Source: Desulfarculaceae bacterium (GTDB lineage: Bacteria; Desulfobacterota; Desulfobacteria; Desulfobacterales; Desulfobacteraceae). From it: a stretch of DNA of 5,670 nt. Below the pieces are notes generated by a model. It saw only the letters and a list, made by a program, of their open reading frames with translations. It was not told where the DNA came from and searched no databases. The stretch covers positions 1 through 5,670 of the forward strand of contig JAIPEK010000161.1 in assembly GCA_021737205.1 (NCBI GenBank), read 5' to 3'. Below, piece by piece: positions 1 to 5,670 of the stretch. How positions within the stretch are numbered: position 1 is the stretch's first letter; each line of letters begins with the position of its first letter. The translations under genes and the position numbers were made by a program.

Positions 1-1059
1 ATTTATCACAACACGCCGGCAATGCTCCATTCCATAAACCAGGATTTTTGCCTTATAAATGTGAGCGACTACTGGCTGGAGATGACGGGCTACACAAGGG
101 ACGAAGTATTGGGTCGAAAACTCACGGACTTCTTTACCTTTGAGTCCGGACACAGGGCGGAGACGAAAATTCTCCCAGAGTTTTTCCGAGGCCCCGGCAT
201 CAACAGGGACATACCGTACCAACTTGTTAAAAAAGACGGCGGAATCATGGAGATTCTGCTGTCTTGTTACGGAATACGGGACGAAAACGGCACCATCAGC
301 CGCACACTTGCCGTATCCGTTGATATAACCGACAGGGTCAAACAGCAAAAGGAGCTCGACCGGGTCAAAAAAGAAAAGGTTTCAGCCACCATAATGGAAA
401 AGCAGGAACTGGAAAGGGGCATCATTGCCAGGGAGCTCCATGATGAACTCGGCCAGACCCTGACCGCTTTGAAAATGGACGCCGTTTCCATCACCGGGCA
501 GATCCCGGAGGAAAACCGCCTGGTTCATGAACACATCCGCACCATGTCCTCTCTTATTGAACAGATCATTCACGATGTCAAATCCCTTGCCTTCCGGCTT
601 CGCCCGGGATCACTCGACGATCTGGGGCTTGTGGACAGTATCGAATCCCTTGCCGGAGACTTTGAAAAAAGGACCGATATCCGGGTACGTTTTACGCACT
701 GCGATATCCCGCCCCTCGGTTACACGGTAAAAACCGCCATATACAGAATCATCCAGGAAGCGCTCACCAATTGCGCCAAACACTCCCAAGCTCAGCAATG
801 CGAAATCATGCTTTCATTCCACAGTTCCATATTGTCGGTGACCATCCGTGACGACGGCAGAGGATTTGACGCGGACAATAGGGATAACGGCCGATCCCTC
901 GGTATTATCGGTATGAAAGAGAGGGCCGCCCTTGCCGGTGGGGAAATTTTGATTCAATCAAAAGAGGGGGCCGGCACCCGGATTACCTTGACCGTGGCCC
1001 ATCTGAACCAATCGCATATCCCGCCAAACGAAGTACGGCAGGAAAAGGAAAACGTATGA
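1..1059 (+). CDS. PAS-domain sensor histidine kinase, HisKA_3 class (5'-partial)
   Basis: This is the 3' part of a sensor kinase that would autophosphorylate on histidine and pass the phosphate to the regulator encoded next. The frame is open to base 1, and codons before the first ATG (base 22) already read as PAS sequence (IYHNTPAM), so that ATG is internal and the real start is upstream. Counting residues from base 1, a PAS/PAC domain spans about 1-112, ending in the usual DITDR. A short charged, probably coiled-coil linker covers about 113-140. The HisKA_3 dimerisation domain follows with ARELHDELGQ and phospho-acceptor His147 (bases 439-441), then RLRPGSLDDLGL. The HATPase domain has the N box EALTNCAKHS (Asn257), the G1 box DDGRGF (284-289) and a G2 region near 301-305. 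No membrane segment is visible in this part, so cytoplasmic or membrane-anchored cannot be decided. Family assignment is firm; the signal is unknown. Confidence 0.93.
   Translation: MYHNTPAMLHSINQDFCLINVSDYWLEMTGYTRDEVLGRKLTDFFTFESGHRAETKILPEFFRGPGINRDIPYQLVKKDGGIMEILLSCYGIRDENGTISRTLAVSVDITDRVKQQKELDRVKKEKVSATIMEKQELERGIIARELHDELGQTLTALKMDAVSITGQIPEENRLVHEHIRTMSSLIEQIIHDVKSLAFRLRPGSLDDLGLVDSIESLAGDFEKRTDIRVRFTHCDIPPLGYTVKTAIYRIIQEALTNCAKHSQAQQCEIMLSFHSSILSVTIRDDGRGFDADNRDNGRSLGIIGMKERAALAGGEILIQSKEGAGTRITLTVAHLNQSHIPPNEVRQEKENV
1043..1049 (+). promoter_or_regulatory. Ribosome binding site of the response regulator gene
   Basis: A purine-rich AAAAGGA lies 6 bases before the ATG at 1056, inside the last codons of the kinase gene. 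It supports that start and allows independent initiation in addition to coupling through the ATGA overlap. Confidence 0.6.
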
Positions 1060-1694
1060 TCCGGATTCTGCTTGCGGATGACCACGGCATTGTCCGGGCC
1101 GGACTGCGCAAAATCATTGAAGAAAGCGGAGAGATGGCTGTCCGGGATGAAGTGGCTGATGGGAAAACGGCTGTACAGAGGGCCTCTGAAAACCGGCCGG
1201 ATGTGGCGGTCATCGACATTTCCATGCCGGGATACGACGGCCTGGAGGTGACCAAACGGCTGACCGATCTTTATCCGGACCTGCCGGTGATCATTCTCAC
1301 CATGCACGATGAACAGCAGTACCTCTTTCGTGCACTCGAAGCCGGGGCCATGGGGTATCTAACCAAAAGCAGCGCACCGGAACAGCTGGTCAGCTCCATC
1401 AAAAGAGTGGTCTCAGGCAAACGGTTTTTAACCGAAGAGGGTGCAGAAGCCATGGCCCTGAAATTCGCCAAAGGCCCCGTTCACAAAGAAGGAATCGACC
1501 AGCTTTCCACAAGAGAGCTGCAGGTGCTGCGAAGACTGGCCATGGGGTATACCAACAAAGAAATCGCCAAAGCCTATAATATCAGTGTCAAAACGGTGGA
1601 CACTTACCGGCACCGGATTTTAAAAAAACTGAACCTGAGAAACAACGCTGAATTGTCCCGCTTTGCCATCCGCAACCGGCTCATCGAATCCTGA
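1056..1694 (+). CDS. Two-component response regulator, NarL/FixJ family
   Basis: A 212-residue cytoplasmic DNA-binding regulator, full length for the family. The receiver domain (about 1-118) has the acidic pair Asp8/Asp9, phospho-acceptor Asp54 in VIDISMPG, Thr82 in ILTMHD and Lys104 in YLTKSS, so all switch residues are present. A linker leads to a LuxR-type helix-turn-helix (about 146-208) with LSTREL at 150-155, TNKEIAKAYNIS at 166-177 and the recognition helix SVKTVDTYRHRI. The start overlaps the kinase stop by 4 bases (ATGA), which indicates translational coupling and a cognate kinase-regulator pair. Family knowledge predicts dimerisation and promoter binding after phosphorylation. The target genes are not evident. 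The neighbouring liv operon is convergent, and its promoter lies outside the window, so control of liv by this protein is not supported. Confidence 0.96.
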   Translation: MIRILLADDHGIVRAGLRKIIEESGEMAVRDEVADGKTAVQRASENRPDVAVIDISMPGYDGLEVTKRLTDLYPDLPVIILTMHDEQQYLFRALEAGAMGYLTKSSAPEQLVSSIKRVVSGKRFLTEEGAEAMALKFAKGPVHKEGIDQLSTRELQVLRRLAMGYTNKEIAKAYNISVKTVDTYRHRILKKLNLRNNAELSRFAIRNRLIES

Positions 1695-1721
1695 AAAAAG
1701 ACGGAAAAGACCCCTTTACCG
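1694..1721 (-). terminator. Probable intrinsic terminator of the liv operon
   Basis: Read on the - strand, CGGTAAAG, loop GGGT, CTTTTCCG forms an 8-pair stem with one T-T mismatch and is followed by TCTTTTTT. The hairpin sits just after the livF stop, and its T-run overlaps the stop codon of the convergent regulator gene. On the + strand the same stem has no downstream T-run, so it would mainly serve the liv transcript. The stem is short and only moderately GC-rich, so this is a moderate-confidence call. Confidence 0.42.
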
Positions 1722-1726
1722 GACTA

Positions 1727-2434
1727 CTACACCCCCAGATACGTTGAAGTGATATCCTTGGATTCTTTGATTTTTTCGGTGACGCCCTCGGCTTTTATGC
1801 TTCCTTCGTGCATGATATACACATAATCCGCCGAATCAAGGCTTGCATCCACATTCTGTTCAACCAAAAGGATCGTCAACCCGATATCATATTTCATTTT
1901 CCGGATGGTTTCGAAAACTTCGGATACCAGTTTCGGGGCAAGCCCCTGGCTGGGTTCGTCGAGCATAATCAGCTCCGGTTTTGTCATAAGAGACCGGCTG
2001 ATGGTAACCATCTGCTGCTCACCGCCGCTGAGAAGGCCGGCCATCTGGCTGTGCCGCTCTTTAAGCCTGGGAAACAGCGTATATACAAGATCAAGGGATT
2101 CGGACTTATGGGCGAGTGCTTTGTCAAGGTACGCCCCCATGGCCAGGTTTTCGTACACCGTCATATTCGGGAACAAGTGCTTTCCTTCAGGGACAAGCGC
2201 CATTCCCTTGTGGACCTTTTTATGGCTCGGGGTATACGTGACATCCTCTCCCTTGTAATACACCTTCCCGCCCCAGGGTTTGACACTGTTCAACACAGTG
2301 GAAAGGAGCGTACTCTTTCCGGCCCCGTTCGGTCCAAGCAAGGCGGTGATACTTCCTCTGCTCACCTCGAGGCTCGGCTGCCAGAGGACCTGCATGGCCC
2401 CGTAACCGGATTCAAGCTTCTCAATTTTAAGCAT
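1727..2434 (-). CDS. livF: Branched-chain amino acid type ABC transporter, ATP-binding protein LivF
   Basis: One of the two cytoplasmic ATPases that power the Liv importer; 235 residues, the normal LivF length. Visible motifs are Walker A GPNGAGKST (34-42), the LivF-typical LVPEGKHLFP in the Q-loop region (80-89), the canonical signature LSGGEQQM (135-142), Walker B LIMLDEP (155-161) with catalytic Glu160, and VEQN (191-194), where Gln193 replaces the switch histidine, as is usual in LivF. The frame is open further upstream to an ATG at 2539, but the extra 35 codons do not resemble an ABC protein. MLKIEKLESGYG is the family N-terminus, and a GGAG ribosome site precedes it. The start overlaps the end of livG by 8 bases. 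The gene ends with tandem TAG TAG stops and is the last of the operon. Confidence 0.95.
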   Translation of the reverse strand: MLKIEKLESGYGAMQVLWQPSLEVSRGSITALLGPNGAGKSTLLSTVLNSVKPWGGKVYYKGEDVTYTPSHKKVHKGMALVPEGKHLFPNMTVYENLAMGAYLDKALAHKSESLDLVYTLFPRLKERHSQMAGLLSGGEQQMVTISRSLMTKPELIMLDEPSQGLAPKLVSEVFETIRKMKYDIGLTILLVEQNVDASLDSADYVYIMHEGSIKAEGVTEKIKESKDITSTYLGV

Positions 2435-3176
2435 CTTTTGTCTCCCCGCTCTTTCCCAGATAGGCATCCACGACCCTGGAATCCGCCAATGCTTCATCCG
2501 TGGGCGCATCAACAATTTTCTCGCCCTGATCCAGCACAATCAGTTTTTCCGCCATGCCCACCACAGCTCTCATAATATGCTCCACCATCGCCACGATCGC
2601 TATATTTTCTTCCTTTCCGATACTGATGATCATCTCCACCATATCATCGATGTCATTGGGGTGCATACCGGCCATTGCCTCGTCCATCAGCAGAAGCCTG
2701 GGTCTCATGGCAAGGGCCCTTCCGATCTCCATCAGTTTTTTTTCCACAGGAGTCAACAGGCCCGCACTTTTCAGCCTGTGTTTTCCAAGCCCCATCCGCT
2801 CTATCACATGATCCGCGACTTCAAGGGATTGGTCCACGTTGAGCTGTTTGCCCATGGTGCCGAACATGGCCCCCACTGCAATGTTTTCCCGTACTGTTGC
2901 AGAGGCGAACGGCCTGGGGATCTGAAATGTCCGGCCGATTCCCAGGGGAGCTCTCTTATAGGAAGGAGTCCGGGTAATATCCATATCATTGAAAAACACC
3001 CGTCCTTGTTCAGGAAAAAAGACGCCGTTGATCACATTGAACAACGTGGTTTTCCCGCTTCCGTTCGTTCCGACAATGCCGAGAAATTCCCCCTCTTTGA
3101 TTTCAAAACTGACGTTGTTAACTGCAACAAGCCCGCCGAACTGTTTGGTTACATTTTCAAGCCGTAATAGAGACAT
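2427..3176 (-). CDS. livG: Branched-chain amino acid type ABC transporter, ATP-binding protein LivG
   Basis: The second cytoplasmic ATPase of the importer, 249 residues, within the usual LivG range. Walker A reads GTNGSGKTT (36-44), the Q-loop is GRTFQIPRPF with Gln85, Walker B is LLLMDEAMAG (161-170) with catalytic Glu166, the D-loop region is GMHPND, and the switch histidine is His200 in VEH. The ABC signature is not LSGGQ: the corresponding place reads LLTPVEKKLMEIGRAL (about 140-155), matching a variant LivG form of the type LTxxxKxLE that I recall from related proteins. The N-terminus MSLLRLENVTKQFGG is family-like, so the ATG at 3176 fits, although the upstream ribosome site (GCAGGG) is weak. 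It begins 8 bases after the livM stop and overlaps livF by 8 bases at its end. Confidence 0.94.
   Translation of the reverse strand: MSLLRLENVTKQFGGLVAVNNVSFEIKEGEFLGIVGTNGSGKTTLFNVINGVFFPEQGRVFFNDMDITRTPSYKRAPLGIGRTFQIPRPFASATVRENIAVGAMFGTMGKQLNVDQSLEVADHVIERMGLGKHRLKSAGLLTPVEKKLMEIGRALAMRPRLLLMDEAMAGMHPNDIDDMVEMIISIGKEENIAIVAMVEHIMRAVVGMAEKLIVLDQGEKIVDAPTDEALADSRVVDAYLGKSGETKDA
2441..2447 (-). promoter_or_regulatory. Ribosome binding site that sets the livF start
   Basis: GGGGAGA on the - strand, with its GGAG core 7 bases before the ATG at 2434. It lies within the 3' end of livG and decides in favour of the 235-residue LivF over a longer upstream start. Confidence 0.7.
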
Positions 3177-3184
3177 TGCCCTGC

Positions 3185-4186
3185 CTATAAAATGAGTTGT
3201 TTCAACCGGTTGTTTCGGGTTTTCCCTTTGAGAACGCCTACAACTCCTTCGGGAAACAGAACGATAATGACGATGATCACCAGTGCAAAAATAAACAGCT
3301 GGAATCCGGGAAGAAAGATGGACAGATAGTATTTGGACACCCCGTAGATCAACGCTCCCACAAGGGGACCCATAAGGGTTCCCGCTCCGCCGAGCATCAC
3401 GATGATAATCGCCTCTATGGTATAATGAATTTCAAAAACTTCAGGGGGAAACACATACGGTGTTTTCAAAGCCCATGAGGCTGCCCCCACCATTCCAGCA
3501 AAAGAAGCACTGGTGATAAAGGCGATGATTTTAAATTTTGTCACATGGATTCCCATCACCTTGGCGGCGTCCTCGTCTTCCCGGAGAGCCGTCAGTGCAT
3601 ACCCGATTTTGCTGTTCATATACAAAAGCGTCACCACGGCTGCGGCGACTCCGATGATTAGCACCAGAATATCCGCCCAGAAGGTCATCACCCGGCCCGC
3701 CAGATCCCGGCCCAGGATTTGGTTAAGCTCAGCCGTGAATATCATTCCCGAAGAGCCGTTCCAGAGGTTGGCCCCCTCTATGAGGTACCGGAAGCCCTCG
3801 TTCACCCCTATTGTGGCGATGGCGAAATAGGCCCCCCGCAGCCTCAATGCAACCGCCCCCACCGCCATGGACAAAAGGGTGGCCATGATCACGGCAAGTG
3901 CGAACCCGATGACGATCACGCCGACACCAAGTCCTTCATAACCGGCCAATCCGGTGACTGCGGTGGCCATTCCGTAGGTACCGACCCCGAGGAACGCCAC
4001 ATAACCGAAATCCACATATCCGGTCATGCCGAGAAATATATTGAAGGCCTGGCCGAGCGCACAGTAAAAAAGAAGGGTGGAAACCAGCTGCCAGATCCCT
4101 GTAACGTTTCTGCCCACCAGAAATAGAATCAGGTAAGCAACACATACCGGTAATAACGGATAGTATTTCTTCAGCTTTGAGTTCAT
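3185..4186 (-). CDS. livM: Branched-chain amino acid type ABC transporter, permease LivM
   Basis: An inner-membrane permease of 333 residues that pairs with LivH to form the translocation path. Hydrophobic segments lie near 10-25, 33-52, 60-80, 86-117, 172-190, 218-240, 257-284 and 292-311. Family landmarks include FNIFLGMTGYVDFGYVAFLG (48-67), LRLRGAYFAIATIG (114-127), the cytoplasmic ATPase-coupling loop around GYALTALREDEDAAKVMGI (195-213), GGAGTLMGPLVGA (266-278) and a closing FPEGVVGVLKG (311-321). The ATG overlaps the livH stop as ATGA, and AAGG lies 6 bases before it, so the two permeases are probably translated together. No defect is seen. Substrate choice is set mostly by the binding protein and cannot be read here. 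Confidence 0.95.
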   Translation of the reverse strand: MNSKLKKYYPLLPVCVAYLILFLVGRNVTGIWQLVSTLLFYCALGQAFNIFLGMTGYVDFGYVAFLGVGTYGMATAVTGLAGYEGLGVGVIVIGFALAVIMATLLSMAVGAVALRLRGAYFAIATIGVNEGFRYLIEGANLWNGSSGMIFTAELNQILGRDLAGRVMTFWADILVLIIGVAAAVVTLLYMNSKIGYALTALREDEDAAKVMGIHVTKFKIIAFITSASFAGMVGAASWALKTPYVFPPEVFEIHYTIEAIIIVMLGGAGTLMGPLVGALIYGVSKYYLSIFLPGFQLFIFALVIIVIIVLFPEGVVGVLKGKTRNNRLKQLIL

Positions 4187-5070
4187 TTGGCCTTGATTAT
4201 CCCTGTGGGTCTGATTAAAAGAATGATCAACAGTATCATGAAAGAGAGGAACCTTGTCAGTGCGAACGGCTCAACTCCCGGCAAAAGGGCGAACAGCGTA
4301 TAGGAGGTATTTTCGATAAACCCGAACACAAGCCCGCCGAAAAACGCGCCGTATGGAGAGGCAAGTCCTCCGAGAACAGCTATCACAAATGCTTTCAAGG
4401 TATAACCGCCGCCCATATACGGATTGATCCCCACGGGGATAAACATGGTCAACAACACCCCGCTGGCAACGGTAAGCCCGATACCGATGGCAAAGCTCAT
4501 GGCATAGGCTCCCTGGACATTCACACCGCAGACACGCGCCCCTTCACTATCTTCCACCACACTTCGCATGGCGGTTCCGGCGCGGGTTCTATTGAACCAG
4601 ATATAGAGCAGAAGGGCGATTAGAACACTGCCTAAACAGGCATAGAGTTTGCTCACCGGCAGTGCAGTAAAACCTAAATCGATGTTTCCTATATCCCAGT
4701 TGTACCCCCTGAACTCGGAGCCGAATATCAGTTTGATACTCTCTTCAAGGAGTACGCCTGCGGAAAAAGTGGCCAGGAGAGTGGCAAGTTCGGGAGCGTT
4801 CAAAAGTCTTTTTATCGCCGTATGGTAGAAAAGAAGACCGATTGCCAAACCGACGGCGAACGCCACCGGTATGGCAAGCAGAGGATTCAGCCCGAGGGTG
4901 TTGAAAAAAAAGAGGGTAATAAATGCGCCGACCATTATAAATGCGCCATGGCCGACGTTAACGACTTTCAACACCCCGAATATCAGGCTCAACCCCATGG
5001 TGGCCATTCCATACACCGCTCCCAGAATCAGGCCTTGCACAATATTTCCCATGAGCTGTTCAAATATCAT
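4183..5070 (-). CDS. livH: Branched-chain amino acid type ABC transporter, permease LivH
   Basis: An inner-membrane permease of 295 residues, typical LivH length. Hydrophobic segments lie near 8-35, 40-58, 63-83, 93-110, 140-160, 188-213, 225-252 and 272-287. Family landmarks are GLILGAVYGMATMGLSLIFG near the N-terminus (13-32), VNVGHGAFIMVGAF (37-50), the ATPase-coupling loop around TRAGTAMRSVVEDSEGARVCGVN (split at about 162-184), VLGGLASPYGAFFGGLVFG (232-250) and the C-terminal IRPTGIIK (286-293). The start at 5070 has a strong AAGGAG 8 bases upstream, and the gene follows the binding-protein stop by 15 bases. It ends in an ATGA overlap with livM. Complete and intact. Confidence 0.95.
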   Translation of the reverse strand: MIFEQLMGNIVQGLILGAVYGMATMGLSLIFGVLKVVNVGHGAFIMVGAFITLFFFNTLGLNPLLAIPVAFAVGLAIGLLFYHTAIKRLLNAPELATLLATFSAGVLLEESIKLIFGSEFRGYNWDIGNIDLGFTALPVSKLYACLGSVLIALLLYIWFNRTRAGTAMRSVVEDSEGARVCGVNVQGAYAMSFAIGIGLTVASGVLLTMFIPVGINPYMGGGYTLKAFVIAVLGGLASPYGAFFGGLVFGFIENTSYTLFALLPGVEPFALTRFLSFMILLIILLIRPTGIIKAK

Positions 5071-5078
5071 CTGGCAGA

Positions 5079-5084
5079 CTCCTT
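5079..5084 (-). promoter_or_regulatory. Strong ribosome binding site of livH
   Basis: AAGGAG on the - strand, 8 bases before the livH ATG, in the 15-base gap after the binding-protein stop. It is the best ribosome site in the operon part seen here and would let livH be translated independently of the binding-protein gene. Confidence 0.75.
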
Positions 5085-5085
5085 T

Positions 5086-5670
5086 TTATGGCAGCGCCTT
5101 TTTTCCGTTTGCTTTTTCTTTGAAAGTCGGCATGGGATAGCAGGGTTTTCCGGTCTGTGCGGACTCGGGCCAGATAATCACTCTTTTCCCGTCCTGCCAC
5201 TGTACATTCACCATGGTATGACCGATCTGCATGCCGGAATCATCCACATTCCAGTTTCCGTAAAACGACATGAACTCAAGATCGCCAAGGGCTTTCCTGA
5301 CTTTATCCGAATCTACAGAGTTCGCTTTCTCCACACCGAGAACATAGGCAAGCACCTGGGCACCGGCTTCAGCTGCGTGATAGTCCGGCACCATGTCAGA
5401 GCCTGCCGCTTTCTTGAAAAGCCGTACAAACTCATCCTGGCTCGGCCCTATCCAGGTGGTTTTCGAAGCATCAGCCGCCTTTTCGGAAAAGGTCACGCCG
5501 TATTCCCAGTGGGAAGGTCCCATAACCCCTTCGGCCTTGCTTCCCAATGCTTCATAAAATGCCGGAAGTGTGGCTGCGGCAATCAGGGAAAGAGCGTCGG
5601 AGTCAATATTCAGGTCCGACATCTGTCTGTTGAACAGCTGTCCGTCTTCAAAATGTCCGCCGCCCAGAAT
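5086..5670 (-). CDS. Periplasmic substrate-binding protein of a Liv-type ABC importer (5'-partial)
   Basis: The C-terminal 194 residues of a type I periplasmic binding protein (Peripla_BP_6, amino acid/amide HAAT family), which would capture the solute and deliver it to LivHM. The frame is open to the right edge, and the codons upstream of the first internal ATG (5622) continue protein-like sequence (ILGGGHFEDGQLFNRQ), so the N-terminus and signal peptide lie outside the window. Family features in the visible part are LPAFYEALG (35-43), GVMGPSHWEYG (48-58), DEFVRLFKKAAG (79-90), PDYHAAEAGAQVLAYVLG (95-112), the FYGNWNVDDSGMQIGH stretch (136-151), VQWQDGKRVIIWPE (156-169) and a late YPMPTF (178-183). 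It is the first visible gene of the operon, 15 bases before livH. Homologues bind branched-chain amino acids, other amino acids, amides or aromatic acids. The pocket residues are mostly in the missing half, so the ligand is not assigned. Confidence 0.92.
   Translation of the reverse strand: MLGGGHFEDGQLFNRQMSDLNIDSDALSLIAAATLPAFYEALGSKAEGVMGPSHWEYGVTFSEKAADASKTTWIGPSQDEFVRLFKKAAGSDMVPDYHAAEAGAQVLAYVLGVEKANSVDSDKVRKALGDLEFMSFYGNWNVDDSGMQIGHTMVNVQWQDGKRVIIWPESAQTGKPCYPMPTFKEKANGKKALP

Noticed and set aside
22..24. ATG at base 22 as the kinase start
   Set aside because: The frame continues upstream to base 1 with PAS-like residues, so starting here would cut into the PAS domain.
954..1307. A 117-codon open frame on the - strand opposite the kinase-regulator junction
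   Set aside because: It is antisense to two firmly identified genes, with no recognisable domain in its translation.
1808..2575. A 255-codon open frame on the + strand opposite livF and livG
   Set aside because: It lies antisense to two well-supported ABC ATPase genes, and its translation resembles no family and is rich in His/Pro/Arg as expected for a shadow frame. No good ribosome site was seen.
2088..2833. Shared TCAAGGGATT string in livF and livG (near 2092 and 2821)
   Set aside because: A single 10-base match in two related coding sequences, encoding a similar SL(D/E) position in both; no repeat array or mobile-element ends accompany it.
1..5670. tRNA or rRNA genes, CRISPR repeats, insertion sequences, attachment sites or phage genes
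   Set aside because: Coding sequence fills the window almost completely, the largest gap is 32 bases, and no such structures were seen by eye.
1056..5670. Direct control of the liv operon by the adjacent two-component pair
   Set aside because: The groups are convergent, the liv promoter is outside the window, and no operator can be examined; adjacency alone does not support the link.

Overview
The window holds two convergent gene groups and no sign of a novel system. Two-component and Liv-type genes of this kind, with roughly balanced base composition by eye and E. coli-like Shine-Dalgarno sites, point to a Gram-negative bacterium with a periplasm. Expanded sets of Liv-type transporters and PAS kinases would fit a proteobacterium or a Desulfobacterota-like anaerobe, but no marker here fixes the lineage.

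Positions 1-1694 (+ strand) carry a two-component pair. The first gene is the 3' part of a PAS-containing sensor histidine kinase of the HisKA_3 (NarX/DegS-like) class, whose reading frame is open at the left edge. It overlaps by 4 bases (ATGA) a complete NarL/FixJ-type response regulator. The two are almost certainly cotranscribed and form a cognate pair. The input signal cannot be read because the N-terminus of the kinase lies outside the window.

Positions 1727-5670 (- strand) carry a branched-chain amino acid type (HAAT/Liv) ABC importer in the order binding protein - livH - livM - livG - livF, the same order as E. coli livKHMGF. The binding protein is cut by the right edge, and the other four genes are complete. 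Spacing is very tight: 15 bases, a 4-base overlap, 8 bases, and an 8-base overlap, so this is one operon. The periplasmic binding protein would capture the solute, LivH and LivM form the membrane channel, and LivG and LivF hydrolyse ATP. The true substrate (leucine/isoleucine/valine, another amino acid, an amide or an aromatic acid) cannot be decided from sequence.

The two groups meet tail to tail in a 32-base gap, where a weak hairpin followed by a T-rich run on the - strand probably ends the liv transcript. The points most worth checking are the non-canonical ABC signature in LivG, its possible combination with the LivF His-to-Gln change in one degenerate ATP site, the DxxxQ phosphatase motif in the kinase, and two start-codon traps.
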